This document shows, one piece after another, positions 25,930 through 35,034 of a stretch of 64,000 bases of DNA. Numbering within the stretch: the first letter of the stretch is position 1; every line of letters begins with the position of its first letter. The notes under the pieces were generated by a model. It saw only the letters and a list, made by a program, of their open reading frames with translations. It was not told the DNA's origin and ran no database searches. The stretch is from Paenibacillus sanguinis 2301083 = DSM 16941 (GTDB taxonomy: Bacteria; Bacillota; Bacilli; Paenibacillales; Paenibacillaceae), in assembly GCF_000374825.1 (NCBI RefSeq), contig NZ_KB895377.1, forward strand, positions 475,390-539,389, read 5' to 3'. Made by a program: the position numbers and the translations under genes.

Positions 25930-27351
25930 ATGAAAATGAGTCAGGTAATCACGAATGTAACCACTGGCAAGGCAACGACCAACACTTTGTGGTATGGAGC
26001 TGGCGGGAAAGCGGAAGCGGGTCAAGGTACCGGTATTCCGTTTGATCAGAAGCTTATTTCCATGCTGATGGGCGACGCAAAATCACAGGAAGGTCAGGCC
26101 TCGATGTCGCTGCTAGCTCTGGTTGGGCTGACAGGTTTAACGGAAGGTGCGGAGGCTGAGGGAACTGAGGCCGGATTGCATCCAGTGCTTGAAAATGTTT
26201 TGCAGGACCTGCCCAAGCTTGATGAGGCGCTTCAAAATGATTCGGCATTGTTATCTGTTGTTCAGGGCTGGCTGCAATCTTTCCAGGCATTGCTTCTGGA
26301 GGGGAATGCCGGTAACGCAGAGAACAAAAATCAAGAAGCACCTGCTTTGCCTGCACTCGCGCAACACTCGGAAACAATACGTTTTGCTGTGCAGGATGCA
26401 GTGGTTCAGTTACTGGCATTAAACGAGTCGGCCATGGGTACGGAGAATCAGCATCAGGTCAAGATGATGCTGCAGACGTTGCAAAACCTGCTTGATGATC
26501 TTCCGGCTGTGACGGATGCCAAAGCTTCAAATCTCAGAGCTTCCGAACTAACGAGTCTAAGCACACAAGCCAAAGTGGTTGTTCAGCCAGGAACTGAGGC
26601 AAGCGGGCAAGGCAATTCGGGACAACATTCAGAGATGCTGAAGAACGCGAACCCACCCGTTACTATATTACAGCAAGGACAACAGTCAACTGATGCTGCG
26701 GCAGCCAAATTTGTGCAAGTGGCAGGGACTTCAACGGGTTCGGCAGAAGTACTAAGCGACGTTCAAGGCGGAGAGCAGGATACCGGGCTGGATACGGGGA
26801 ATATCGTAACGGCCGGACAATTGGCCTTGAGAGATCATGGCGTTGCTGCTCCGAAGCATGTGGCTAAGCCAGTGCCTGTCGAGAACTTTGGCAAAGAGAT
26901 GAGCAGTTTCCTGGTCAACAAGTTGGAAATTGTTAAATTGCAAGGAGTCTCTGAGGCGAGAATTTCGCTTTATCCGGAGCATTTGGGTCAGGTAGATGTG
27001 AAAATTACGATGCAAAACGGGCTGTTAACGGCTCAATTCGTAACAGAACATGCCTTTGCCAAGGACTCTCTGGAGCAGCAAATGTCGCAATTGAGAGCTG
27101 CTCTCCAATCGCAAGGACTGCAAGTCAGCAGATTGGAAGTTACGCAGAATACCGCTTTGTCCTCCCATATGTACCATGATGGACGTCAATCCGGTAATGG
27201 TACAGGGCAGCAGCAAGCCGAGAAACGCAGACAACTGGAGGAAGATGATTTACTCGCTATCCATGATCTTAACGAAGAATGGAATGAATGGATGGCCGAA
27301 GTAAAAGCCAAGGAGCAGGATTATGGGAGTTCCTTTGTAGCCAGGGCTTAA
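25930..27351 (+). CDS. fliK: Flagellar hook-length control protein FliK
   Basis: FliK is the secreted molecular ruler that measures the hook and switches export specificity through FlhB. From ATG 25930 (behind AAAGGAGGTG) it has 473 residues. The Gln/Ala/Gly/Thr-rich N-terminal ruler is poorly conserved. The folded Flg_hook domain has ARISLYPEHLGQVDVKITMQNG, AQFVTEHAFAKDSLEQQ and GLQVSRLEVTQN (about 340-415), and a charged tail follows. flgD starts 24 bp later. Confidence 0.94.
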   Translation: MKMSQVITNVTTGKATTNTLWYGAGGKAEAGQGTGIPFDQKLISMLMGDAKSQEGQASMSLLALVGLTGLTEGAEAEGTEAGLHPVLENVLQDLPKLDEALQNDSALLSVVQGWLQSFQALLLEGNAGNAENKNQEAPALPALAQHSETIRFAVQDAVVQLLALNESAMGTENQHQVKMMLQTLQNLLDDLPAVTDAKASNLRASELTSLSTQAKVVVQPGTEASGQGNSGQHSEMLKNANPPVTILQQGQQSTDAAAAKFVQVAGTSTGSAEVLSDVQGGEQDTGLDTGNIVTAGQLALRDHGVAAPKHVAKPVPVENFGKEMSSFLVNKLEIVKLQGVSEARISLYPEHLGQVDVKITMQNGLLTAQFVTEHAFAKDSLEQQMSQLRAALQSQGLQVSRLEVTQNTALSSHMYHDGRQSGNGTGQQQAEKRRQLEEDDLLAIHDLNEEWNEWMAEVKAKEQDYGSSFVARA

Positions 27352-27375
27352 ATAAGGCGGAAAGGAGGTAGTTTC

Positions 27376-27873
27376 ATGGCTAATACGTATACACCCTCTG
27401 TGTCGTGGCCGAACTACTCACAAGCGAATGTAGAGAAGGCAAGCAAAAGAAGCAATGAGCTCGGCAAGGATGCTTTCCTGAAGCTGATGATGGCTCAAAT
27501 GCAAAACCAGGACCCGTTATCGCCGATGGATAATACCCAAATGGTTGCCCAGATGGCTCAGTTCTCTTCTGTGGAACAACTGACCAATATTTCTGATCAG
27601 ATTAGCAAGATGAGTGAGTCTTTGGGAAATACATCAGGGCTGATTGGCAAAGAGGTAACCTGGGTGAGCCAAACGAAAACAGGTAATTATGATGTGGTGA
27701 CTGGCAAGCCTGAAGTCATTCAGGAGAGGGATAGTGGCATCGTGGACTCCGTTGTTGTACGAAGTGGTGTTCATTATGTCAAAGTCGGAGCCAAGGAGCT
27801 TGAAATCTCGCAGATTGAACAAGTTTCAGTACCTGTGCCGGAAGAAACGGAGCAGGGAGCTGATCCGTCATGA
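27376..27873 (+). CDS. flgD: Flagellar hook assembly (cap) protein FlgD
   Basis: FlgD is the scaffold that caps the growing hook. The 165-residue protein has the signature GKDAFLKLMMAQMQNQDPLSPMDNTQMVAQMAQFSSVEQL split over residues ~29-70, then a short beta domain. It is shorter than Salmonella FlgD but normal for Firmicutes. It has an AAAGGAGGTAG site and a 4-base ATGA overlap with the next gene. Confidence 0.96.
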   Translation: MANTYTPSVSWPNYSQANVEKASKRSNELGKDAFLKLMMAQMQNQDPLSPMDNTQMVAQMAQFSSVEQLTNISDQISKMSESLGNTSGLIGKEVTWVSQTKTGNYDVVTGKPEVIQERDSGIVDSVVVRSGVHYVKVGAKELEISQIEQVSVPVPEETEQGADPS

Positions 27874-28253
27874 ATGTCCCCATAAAGGTTGGGCAGTTCT
27901 ATGCCGGCAGACTGCAACCGGGTAATCTGCAACAGAGCAAAGCGATTCAAGCGAACAACGCTTCAGCAGCATCGTTTAAGGACATGCTCCAGGAACAACT
28001 GGTGCACTTTAGCAGTCATGCGGTAAAACGATTAGAGCAGCGAGGTATCGAATTGAAGCCCGAGCAGCTTCATCAAATCGGTTCAGCTATTGACAGTGCG
28101 GCGGCCAAAGGGGCGAAGGATTCGCTGATCCTGATGAAGGATATGGCCTTAATCGTGAATGTGAATAACCGTACGGTTGTGACTGCGATGGATGGCAACA
28201 GCATGAAGGATAATGTATTCACGCAAATTGACAGCGCGGTAATCATTTCTTGA
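27870..28253 (+). CDS. Flagellar operon protein (TIGR02530-like)
   Basis: This 127-residue protein resembles the small flagellar operon protein family found between flgD and flgE in many Firmicutes. The recognisable core is FSSHAVKRLEQRGIELKPEQL, then AIDSAAAKGAKDSLILMKDMALIVNVNNRTVVTAMD. It has no membrane segment. The function is unknown; export into, or assembly of, the hook is only inferred from position. Its ATG overlaps the flgD stop. Confidence 0.8.
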   Translation: MNVPIKVGQFYAGRLQPGNLQQSKAIQANNASAASFKDMLQEQLVHFSSHAVKRLEQRGIELKPEQLHQIGSAIDSAAAKGAKDSLILMKDMALIVNVNNRTVVTAMDGNSMKDNVFTQIDSAVIIS

Positions 28254-28300
28254 CCTAACTGGCTGGACCGGGTACGGAAGCCAGGAAGACCGCGGATCGA

Positions 28301-28315
28301 CTGAAGCGGCTTCAG
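28301..28315 (+). other. Small hairpin in the leader of flgE
   Basis: CTGAAG-CGG-CTTCAG forms a perfect 6-bp stem 30 bases before the flgE start. There is no T-tract, so it is not a terminator. It may affect mRNA stability or hook-protein translation. Confidence 0.35.
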
Positions 28316-28345
28316 AGCAAGACAATCGATGAGGAGGATGGAAGA

Positions 28346-29164
28346 ATGTTAAGATCTATGTATTCTGGCGTATCCGGAATGCGCGGCTTTCAGACCAAGC
28401 TGGACGTTATCGGTAATAACATCGCTAACGTAAATACAGTTGGTTTTAAGGCCGGGCGAGTGATGTTTAAAGATATTATGAGCCAGACAGTAGCAGGAGT
28501 AACTGCTCCGAATGAAGGAGTTGCTGGGGGGATAAATGCCCAACAAATCGGTTTGGGAACGTCCGTTGGATCTATTGATACACTTCATACCGGTGGTAGT
28601 GCGATGACAACGAACAACCCGCTTGATTTAAGAATTGACGGGGATGGATTTTTTCTTGTTAGGATGGGCGAAGAGGGTGAACCTTTCCTTACCAGAGCGG
28701 GGGACTTTCATCTTGATGCTATAGGACAATTGGTTACTTCTGATGGCTTTTTAGTTTGTGGCCCGGATGGAGAAGCGCTTGATCCAATTGCTGATGACGT
28801 GGTTGCATTTTCGATATCCTCGGACGGTGCAATCTTAACCCGAACTGCTGATGGAACAACTGAAGCTGCCAATTCAATCGGTTTAGCTATAATAACAAAT
28901 CCTGAGGGACTGGAGAAAGTGGGAGGTAATTTGTACCGTGTGACCCCCAATGCTCTTGTAGACGCGGATCTTGAAGCTGCTTATACAACGCCTAATGCAA
29001 ATGGTGCTGGTGCGTTAGTTGCTGGTCAATTGGAAATGTCCAACGTTGACCTCACTGGCGAGTTCACGGAGATGATTGTGGCTCAACGTGGCTTCCAGGC
29101 CAATTCACGTATTATCACTACGTCTGATGAGGTTCTTCAGGAAGTTGTTAACCTGAAACGATAA
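28346..29164 (+). CDS. flgE: Flagellar hook protein FlgE (FlgG-like, short form)
   Basis: This is the major hook subunit by position. The 272-residue protein has the rod/hook N-terminus (MLRSMYSGVSGMRGFQTKLDV split by GNNIANVNTVGFK) and the C-terminal VDLTGEFTEMIVAQRGFQANSRIITTSDEVLQEVVNL helix. At this length it is close to FlgG, and the B. subtilis orthologue was first named flgG before being shown to be the hook protein. GAGGAGG precedes the ATG. It follows fliK-flgD, which supports the hook assignment. Confidence 0.9.
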   Translation: MLRSMYSGVSGMRGFQTKLDVIGNNIANVNTVGFKAGRVMFKDIMSQTVAGVTAPNEGVAGGINAQQIGLGTSVGSIDTLHTGGSAMTTNNPLDLRIDGDGFFLVRMGEEGEPFLTRAGDFHLDAIGQLVTSDGFLVCGPDGEALDPIADDVVAFSISSDGAILTRTADGTTEAANSIGLAIITNPEGLEKVGGNLYRVTPNALVDADLEAAYTTPNANGAGALVAGQLEMSNVDLTGEFTEMIVAQRGFQANSRIITTSDEVLQEVVNLKR

Positions 29165-29174
29165 GCTAATGGGT

Positions 29175-29204
29175 AGCCTGGGAGGGACTCGTTCTTCCCG
29201 GGCT
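29175..29204 (+). other. Intra-operon hairpin between flgE and swrD
   Basis: AGCCTGGGA (29175-29183) pairs with TCCCGGGCT (29196-29204), 9 bp with one G-U, loop 12. The downstream sequence GCTTATAC is not a U-tract. It could be an RNA-processing or stability element, or a weak terminator that lowers expression after the hook gene. Confidence 0.4.
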
Positions 29205-29240
29205 GCTTATACGGTCCCATGATCACTCAGGAGGGAAATC

Positions 29241-29465
29241 ATGATTTCTGTAACGCGCTTGAACGGTTCACAGATGTGGCTTAATGCAATAATGATTGAA
29301 ACGGTGGAAGAAACACCGGATACATACGTCACCCTGGTAACGGGCAAGCGTATTATTGTGCTGGAGAAGGCGGCCGATGTGATTGCGATGGTCAAGGAAT
29401 ATTATCGGGAAATCGGCATCCACGCAGCAACTATTAAAGTGCAACAAACGGAGGAATGGTCATGA
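29241..29465 (+). CDS. swrD: FlbD-family swarming motility protein SwrD
   Basis: The 74-residue protein starts MISVTRLNGSQMWLNAIMIE and contains TPDTYVTLVTGKRIIVLEKAADVI, the FlbD family pattern. B. subtilis SwrD (YlzI) occupies the same site between flgE and fliL and increases motor torque. GGAGGG precedes the ATG. Its stop overlaps the fliL start (ATGA). Confidence 0.93.
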   Translation: MISVTRLNGSQMWLNAIMIETVEETPDTYVTLVTGKRIIVLEKAADVIAMVKEYYREIGIHAATIKVQQTEEWS

Positions 29466-29935
29466 AGAAAATGCTGCCTTGGCTGATGACGATTTTACTG
29501 GCTGTCACCCTAATCGTACTGGCTGCCTTCTTGCTGGTGAACCAAATGAATAAACCTGAGCCCGGCACAGAAGTGAGAAGCGCCGTGAACAGCGTGACTC
29601 AAACCAGACAGTTATCGGCGGATGAGATTGTATTAGTGACAGCGACAATCGATGATGTCAAGACGAACTTGTCAGATCCGAATTTCGTGGTAGTTATGAA
29701 TTTTGCCTTCCAGTTGGATAATGAGGTTTCCAAGCAATCCTTCGACAAAATCAAGGATTACAAAATCAAGCCAATCATTATTAAGACATTGGCCGACACC
29801 AAGCCTGAGGAACTAACGGGCGCATCAGGCAAAGACAATCTGAGCACCAAGCTGCTCAACCTGATCAACAAATCGCTGCCGGAAGGGAATTTGATTCAGA
29901 TCGATATTACCAAATTTATTATGACTAGAATTTAA
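29462..29935 (+). CDS. fliL: Flagellar basal body-associated protein FliL
   Basis: FliL is a single-pass membrane protein that surrounds and supports the stators. The 157-residue sequence has one N-terminal membrane helix (about 5-27) and an extracytoplasmic domain with a DEIVLVTATIDDVKTNLSD start and a C-terminal ITKFIMTRI strand. ATG 29462 is preferred over ATG 29456 by Shine-Dalgarno spacing (GGAGG at 29450-29454). Confidence 0.93.
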   Translation: MKKMLPWLMTILLAVTLIVLAAFLLVNQMNKPEPGTEVRSAVNSVTQTRQLSADEIVLVTATIDDVKTNLSDPNFVVVMNFAFQLDNEVSKQSFDKIKDYKIKPIIIKTLADTKPEELTGASGKDNLSTKLLNLINKSLPEGNLIQIDITKFIMTRI

Positions 29936-29984
29936 ACCTACTAATATCGAACGAATACGAGTTATTTCCAAGGGGGTGAGATGG

Positions 29985-30983
29985 TTGGTTGATGTATTAT
30001 CGCAGAATGAGATTGACGCATTGCTTGCCGCGCTGTCATCCGGAGAGATGGATGCCGAGGAACTGAAGAAGGAAGAGACGCAGAAGAAAATCCGGTCTTA
30101 TGATTTTAAAAGAGCCGTGAGATTTTCCAAGGATCATATTCGGAGCTTGACCCGGATTCATGAGAATTTTGCCCGTTATCTCACCACCTATTTTTCGGCC
30201 CAGCTTCGCACGTTTGTGCAGATTAGTGTAGTTCAGGTAGAGCAGCTTCCTTATGACGAGTTTATCCGTTCTATTCCCAAAATGACGATACTGAACATTT
30301 TTGAAGCCGAGCCTTTGGAAGGCAGAATGGTATTGGAAGTGCATCCCAATGTTGCCTTCGCCATGCTGGACAGACTGCTGGGCGGAGTGGGAACAGCACC
30401 TTCAAAGGTTGGAACGCTGACAGAGATCGAAACGATTATTATGGAACGTATTTTCAGCCGGGCATTCGAGAGCTTGCAGGAGGCCTGGAAGACCATCGTG
30501 GATATTAGTCCGCGAATGGAGGGACTAGAGACAAATCCGCAGTTTATGCAGATTGTTTCGCCCAACGAGACGATTGCGTTGATTTCCTTGAGTACCAAGA
30601 TCGGGGATACGACCGGGATGATCAATTTGTGTATTCCACATGTCGTTATCGAACCGGTTATGCCAAAGCTTTCCGTTCACCATTGGTTTGTATCGCAGAA
30701 AAAGTCGCGTGTTCCCGAAGAAGTTGAAGCGCTTCGCAACCGTGTTAACAAGGCTCAATTGCCGATTATTGCGGAGCTAGGGGAGTCACAGCTTACGGTC
30801 CGCGAATTCCTGGGACTTTCCGTAGGCGATGTCATTTCGCTGAACAAACCGGTACAAGAAGGGCTGAAGATCCGGATTGGGGACAGGCTTAAATACATTG
30901 GTAGCCCCGGGACATTAAAAGACCGGGTTGCTGTGCAAATTGACGAAATTGTCACCGAAGGAGTTGAGGAACTTGACGAGTAA
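29985..30983 (+). CDS. fliM: Flagellar motor switch protein FliM
   Basis: FliM is the C-ring protein that binds CheY-P through its N-terminus. The 332 residues equal B. subtilis FliM. The N-terminal VLSQNEIDALLAALSSGEMDAEELKKEE is the CheY-binding peptide plus linker. A CheC-like middle domain (DFKRAVRFSKDHIRSLTRIHENFAR) and a C-terminal SpoA domain (ELGESQLTVREFLGLSVGDVISL) follow. The start is TTG 29985 after AAGGGGGTGA. It overlaps fliY by 11 bases. Confidence 0.97.
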   Translation: MVDVLSQNEIDALLAALSSGEMDAEELKKEETQKKIRSYDFKRAVRFSKDHIRSLTRIHENFARYLTTYFSAQLRTFVQISVVQVEQLPYDEFIRSIPKMTILNIFEAEPLEGRMVLEVHPNVAFAMLDRLLGGVGTAPSKVGTLTEIETIIMERIFSRAFESLQEAWKTIVDISPRMEGLETNPQFMQIVSPNETIALISLSTKIGDTTGMINLCIPHVVIEPVMPKLSVHHWFVSQKKSRVPEEVEALRNRVNKAQLPIIAELGESQLTVREFLGLSVGDVISLNKPVQEGLKIRIGDRLKYIGSPGTLKDRVAVQIDEIVTEGVEELDE

Positions 30984-32211
30984 AGATTATTTGTCCCAAG
31001 AGGAGATCGATGCTCTGCTAAAGCAGGCTAATCAGGAATCTGACTCAAAGCCGGCGGAACCAACGGTTGATGATGTATTGTCGCCGCTGGAGCAGGATGC
31101 TCTTGGGGAGATCGGCAATATCACGTTCGGTAGCGCAGCGACTGCATTGTCTACCCTGCTGAATAAGAAAGTGGACATTACAACCCCGAAGGTATCAGTC
31201 ATTACGCGAGCCCAGTTCGAAGCTGAGTTTCCCAAGCCGCATGTAGCTATTCATGTCGAGTATGTCGATGGTTTTGAAGGGATGAACTCTCTGGTCATCA
31301 AGACACGCGATGCTCAAGTCATTGCTGATTTGATGCTGGGTGGAGAAGGAAATCCGGCGGAAGAGGAACTGAATGAGATTCATATCAGTGCTGTGCAAGA
31401 GGCTATGAACCAGATGATGGGCTCATCGGCCACCTCGATGTCGACGATATTTAATCGGTTTGTGAACATCTCGCCGCCGGGTATCGATATTCTGAACATG
31501 ACGAGTGGACATGGACTTGGCAGCTTGCCGGAAGCAGATCCTTTGATCAAAATTTCTTTCCGCTTGACGATTGGAGATTTGATTGATTCAACCATTATGC
31601 AGCTGCTCACTGTGAAGTTTGCCAAAGAAATGGTTCATAGTCTGATTAGCGGATCGACACCGGACAGTGCATCCCAAGAGGCAGCGGCAACGGCAGCACC
31701 AGAAGCGCCACCAGCACCTGCAGCATCGGCACCCTCTTCAATGCCGGAGGCTCATCAAGAAGGGCCAGCACCGGTGTATCAGCAGCCGCCAGCAGCCGAA
31801 TATGGCCAGCCTGCTGCACCTTACGGCTACCCTCCGCAAGGTCAGCCTTACACAGAGCCACATCATTACGGAACTGCTCCCGGACGTCATTTGAATGTAC
31901 AACCTGTGCAGTTTGCAAACCTGGGGAATCCACCTTTCGGTCAAGTTGATGAAAATAATTTGAATTTACTGATGGACATACCCCTGAAGGTCACCGTAGA
32001 ATTAGGAAGGACCCAAAGGCAAATCAGAGATATCCTGGAATTATCGCAAGGCTCTATTATTGAGCTGGACAAGCTTGCTGGTGAACCTGTAGATATTCTG
32101 GTGAACAACAAGCTGATTGCCAAAGGCGAGGTCGTAGTTATTGACGAGAACTTCGGCGTTCGTGTTACGGATATCGTTAGCCAATGGGACCGCATTCAAA
32201 AATTACAATAG
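30973..32211 (+). CDS. fliY: Flagellar motor switch phosphatase FliY
   Basis: FliY is the Gram-positive C-ring protein that replaces FliN and also dephosphorylates CheY-P. The 412-residue protein has an N-terminal CheY-binding peptide (DYLSQEEIDALLKQA). A CheC-type domain carries two ExxN phosphatase motifs (GEIGNITFGSAATALS; QEAMNQMMGSSATS). A Pro/Ala/Gln/Tyr-rich linker (about 235-310) precedes a C-terminal SpoA/FliN domain (MDIPLKVTVELGRTQRQIRDIL). The start is TTG 30973 inside the fliM end. Confidence 0.96.
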   Translation: MTSKDYLSQEEIDALLKQANQESDSKPAEPTVDDVLSPLEQDALGEIGNITFGSAATALSTLLNKKVDITTPKVSVITRAQFEAEFPKPHVAIHVEYVDGFEGMNSLVIKTRDAQVIADLMLGGEGNPAEEELNEIHISAVQEAMNQMMGSSATSMSTIFNRFVNISPPGIDILNMTSGHGLGSLPEADPLIKISFRLTIGDLIDSTIMQLLTVKFAKEMVHSLISGSTPDSASQEAAATAAPEAPPAPAASAPSSMPEAHQEGPAPVYQQPPAAEYGQPAAPYGYPPQGQPYTEPHHYGTAPGRHLNVQPVQFANLGNPPFGQVDENNLNLLMDIPLKVTVELGRTQRQIRDILELSQGSIIELDKLAGEPVDILVNNKLIAKGEVVVIDENFGVRVTDIVSQWDRIQKLQ

Positions 32212-32239
32212 TAGATAGTTTAGGGAGGATTTTAAATCA

Positions 32240-32605
32240 ATGGCAAACCGAATTCTAATCGTAGACGATGCAGCTTTTATGAGAATGATGATCCGCGACA
32301 TTCTCACCAAGAACGGATTTGAGGTTGTGGGAGAAGCTCAGGACGGCGCACAGGCGGTAGAAAAATTCAAGGAACTGCATCCTGACCTGATTACGATGGA
32401 TATCACAATGCCCGAAATGGACGGCATTGCTGCATTGAAGGAAATCAAGAAAATGGATCCGAATGCTAGAGTTATTATGTGCTCTGCTATGGGGCAGCAA
32501 GCGATGGTTATCGATGCCATTCAGGCAGGGGCGAAAGATTTTATCGTTAAGCCTTTCCAATCTGATCGTGTTATCGAAGCGATCAACAAGACGCTTGGAA
32601 TGTAG
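32240..32605 (+). CDS. cheY: Chemotaxis response regulator CheY
   Basis: CheY is the single-domain receiver phosphorylated by CheA. In its 121 residues the acidic pocket is Asp9/Asp10 (LIVDDA), the phosphoacceptor is Asp54 (ITMDITMPEMDG), the switch Ser/Thr is in MCSAMGQ and Lys104 is in FIVKPF. It lies directly after the FliY phosphatase as in B. subtilis, and GGGAGG precedes the start. Confidence 0.98.
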   Translation: MANRILIVDDAAFMRMMIRDILTKNGFEVVGEAQDGAQAVEKFKELHPDLITMDITMPEMDGIAALKEIKKMDPNARVIMCSAMGQQAMVIDAIQAGAKDFIVKPFQSDRVIEAINKTLGM

Positions 32606-32614
32606 GGTTTAGAC

Positions 32615-33151
32615 ATGACCTTGGTGCAGCAGGATGCTCCGTATTATAACGGGGATGTTAATCTCTGGGGAAGCTTGATTACGGTAATCGTTGTTCTGGT
32701 TCTTATTGTAGCGCTAATTATTTTATTGGCCCGTTTTCTGGGCAAACGGAACCGGTACCTTTCTCAGAGTCGCTCCATCCGGGTATTGGGAGCCGTTGGC
32801 CTTGGCCCAAACAAGTCTCTTCAGGTTATTGAAATGGGAGACCATGTTTATCTCATCGGTGTGGGAGAGGATGTTTCCTTGATTGATAAAGTATCTGATC
32901 CGGATGAGATTGCTGTACTGGAGCAAGCGTTTGAGTCAGAAGGCACTGAACTGTCAGGCCTGGCGTCCGGCATTTCCAATCTGATCTCCCGTTTCAAAAA
33001 AGAGCCTCCGCAAGAAGAAGAATTGGAAGGCACCGCTTTTCATGAGGTATTTCAGTCACAACTGCGAAAGCTGCCTGATCGGAAGCGGCAGATGGAAGAA
33101 CTGCTACAAGAGCCGGAAGAACAATCTACAGATCGGTCGAGGGATTCATGA
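32615..33151 (+). CDS. fliO: Flagellar export protein FliO (FliZ)
   Basis: FliO is a small membrane protein that helps assemble the FliPQR gate. The 178 residues have one membrane helix (about 18-43), then a short SH3-like cytoplasmic domain (SIRVLGAVGLGPNKSLQVIEMGDHVYLIGVGEDV) and a charged Glu-rich tail. The start, 9 bases after cheY, has a weak Shine-Dalgarno. It overlaps fliP by 4 bases. Confidence 0.92.
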   Translation: MTLVQQDAPYYNGDVNLWGSLITVIVVLVLIVALIILLARFLGKRNRYLSQSRSIRVLGAVGLGPNKSLQVIEMGDHVYLIGVGEDVSLIDKVSDPDEIAVLEQAFESEGTELSGLASGISNLISRFKKEPPQEEELEGTAFHEVFQSQLRKLPDRKRQMEELLQEPEEQSTDRSRDS

Positions 33152-33909
33152 AGAAAAAAGTGCTGATAGTCAGCTTGTTGCTGGCCTTGTGGAGTGTGCT
33201 TGTTGTCACCGCCGCTTCCGCCGAGCCAGTCAATCCGATTCCGAATATAGACATTCAAATCGGGGACTCGGGGGGGACACCAAGCACCAGCTCACTTTCT
33301 ATTATTCTACTGATTACGGTGCTTAGCATTGCGCCAGCCATAATAGTGCTGATGACAAGCTTTACCCGTATTGTTGTGGTACTTGGCTTTGTCCGTAGTT
33401 CCTTGGGTACGCAGCAAATGCCGCCCAATCAGGTGTTGATTGGTCTTGCATTGTTCCTGACGCTATTCGTCATGAGCCCGACGCTTTCCACCATTAATGA
33501 AGTGTCTCTTCAGCCTTATATCAAGGGAGAAATCACACAAACGGAAGCATTGGACAAGGCAGCAGTACCGATGAAGAAATTTATGTATACCCATACGAGA
33601 ACCAAGGACCTTCAATTGTTTATGGGCTACACCAAGATGGAGAAGCCAAATAGCTATGAAGATATTCCTTTGTCGGTTATGGTGCCAGCCTTCGCCATCA
33701 GTGAGCTGAAGACGGCGTTTCAGATGGGCTTTATGATCTTTATTCCATTCTTGATTATAGATATTGTGGTCTCAAGTGTGCTCATGGCGATGGGGATGAT
33801 GATGCTGCCGCCGGTCATGATTTCATTGCCTTTCAAGATACTGTTGTTTGTTCTTGTTGACGGCTGGTATTTGATTGTTAAATCATTACTGGTCAGTTTT
33901 AATCCTTAA
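33148..33909 (+). CDS. fliP: Flagellar export gate protein FliP
   Basis: FliP is the core subunit of the export gate. The 253-residue protein has a cleavable signal peptide (cut expected after Ala25 in AASA-EPV) and the conserved TSFTRIVVVLGFVRSSLGTQQ and PNQVLIGLALFLTLFVMSP segments. The C-terminal part has FIPFLIIDIVVSSVLMAMGMMMLPP and PFKILLFVLVDGW. The start overlaps fliO (ATGA). Confidence 0.98.
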   Translation: MKKKVLIVSLLLALWSVLVVTAASAEPVNPIPNIDIQIGDSGGTPSTSSLSIILLITVLSIAPAIIVLMTSFTRIVVVLGFVRSSLGTQQMPPNQVLIGLALFLTLFVMSPTLSTINEVSLQPYIKGEITQTEALDKAAVPMKKFMYTHTRTKDLQLFMGYTKMEKPNSYEDIPLSVMVPAFAISELKTAFQMGFMIFIPFLIIDIVVSSVLMAMGMMMLPPVMISLPFKILLFVLVDGWYLIVKSLLVSFNP

Positions 33910-33949
33910 GTAAAGTACAGTAGGTTATTTCAGGGAGGGGGGACGGTTT

Positions 33950-34219
33950 ATGAGTTCGGAATTTATTATCGGTCTGGCCGGACAAGCCGTGTATACAGTG
34001 CTGAAGGTCAGTGCGCCAATGCTGCTTATCGCACTAACGGTGGGACTGATGATCAGTATCTTTCAGGCGACGACCCAGATTCAGGAGCAGACACTGGCCT
34101 TCGTTCCCAAGATTATCGCTGTACTGATCGCTTTATTGATCTTTGGCCCTTGGATTTTGACGACTCTGGTTGATTTCACATACGGCATACTAAATAACCT
34201 TGCTAGTTATATCGGTTAG
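33950..34219 (+). CDS. fliQ: Flagellar export gate protein FliQ
   Basis: FliQ is a gate subunit with two membrane helices in 89 residues. AVYTVLKVSAPMLLIALTVGLMISIFQATTQIQEQTLAFVPK (residues ~13-55) is the family core. GGGAGGGG precedes the ATG, and fliR follows within about 12 bases. Confidence 0.97.
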   Translation: MSSEFIIGLAGQAVYTVLKVSAPMLLIALTVGLMISIFQATTQIQEQTLAFVPKIIAVLIALLIFGPWILTTLVDFTYGILNNLASYIG

Positions 34220-34231
34220 GCATCGGTGATT

Positions 34232-35020
34232 ATGGAGACTTTACTGCAAGGCATTTCTGTGTTTATGCTGATTTTTTGTCGAATAACCGCTTTTTTTGTA
34301 GTAACACCGATTTTTTCATCCCGTTCAGTACCCAATACATTCAAGGTTGGGTTCTCTGGAATGATCGCGCTTGTGATTCTGTTGACCATCGGGACACAGC
34401 AGGCGGTACCCAATGATCTGAACTATATTTTGTACATTATTCGTGAAGTGCTGATTGGACTGCTCATGGGTTATGTGGCCAATTTGATCTTTAATGTAAT
34501 TCAAATGGCCGGTTCATTCATCGACATTCAGATCGGTTTTGGGATTGCTAACGTTATCGACCCGATGACAGGGGCGTCTGCGCCGGTGCTCGGTAATCTC
34601 AAATATATTATCGCGACGCTCGTCTTTCTAAGCATGAACGGACATCACTATCTTATTGATGCCGTGGTTCGCAGCTATAACTGGATACCGTTATCCAATG
34701 ATTTATTTCAAAGAATCTACAACGGGAACTTGGCGGATTTTCTGGTCCAGACGTTCAGTCATGCGTTCCTCTTGGCGTTCCAAATGGCCGCGCCACTGGT
34801 GGTTGCCTTGTTCGTCACGGATGTAGCCCTGGGCTTTCTGGCCCGTACTGCCCCTCAATTTAATATCTTCGTTATCGGGATTCCCGTGAAGATTATCGTT
34901 GGGCTGGTCGTATTGCTCATCCTGGTGCCAAGTTTCATTTACGCGTTCCAATCTTTGTTCGAAGTGCTGTTTAATGCCTTGCATGATCTGCTCAGCACGA
35001 TCGGCCGAAGACCGACGTAG
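34232..35020 (+). CDS. fliR: Flagellar export gate protein FliR
   Basis: FliR is the polytopic gate subunit that completes the FliP5Q4R1 complex. The protein is about 262 residues with six or so membrane segments. It has the conserved FSRSVPNTFKVG-like region (ready as FSSRSVPNTFKVGFSGM), DIQIGFGIANVIDP and a hydrophobic C-terminus. ATG 34232 follows GGTGATT; GTG 34226 would add two residues. Confidence 0.95.
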   Translation: METLLQGISVFMLIFCRITAFFVVTPIFSSRSVPNTFKVGFSGMIALVILLTIGTQQAVPNDLNYILYIIREVLIGLLMGYVANLIFNVIQMAGSFIDIQIGFGIANVIDPMTGASAPVLGNLKYIIATLVFLSMNGHHYLIDAVVRSYNWIPLSNDLFQRIYNGNLADFLVQTFSHAFLLAFQMAAPLVVALFVTDVALGFLARTAPQFNIFVIGIPVKIIVGLVVLLILVPSFIYAFQSLFEVLFNALHDLLSTIGRRPT

Positions 35021-35034
35021 GATGGGGGATTGTA

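Noticed and set aside
28346..29164. Assignment as distal rod protein FlgG instead of hook protein
   Set aside because: The length is FlgG-like, but the position after fliK-flgD and before swrD-fliL is that of the Bacillus hook gene flgE.
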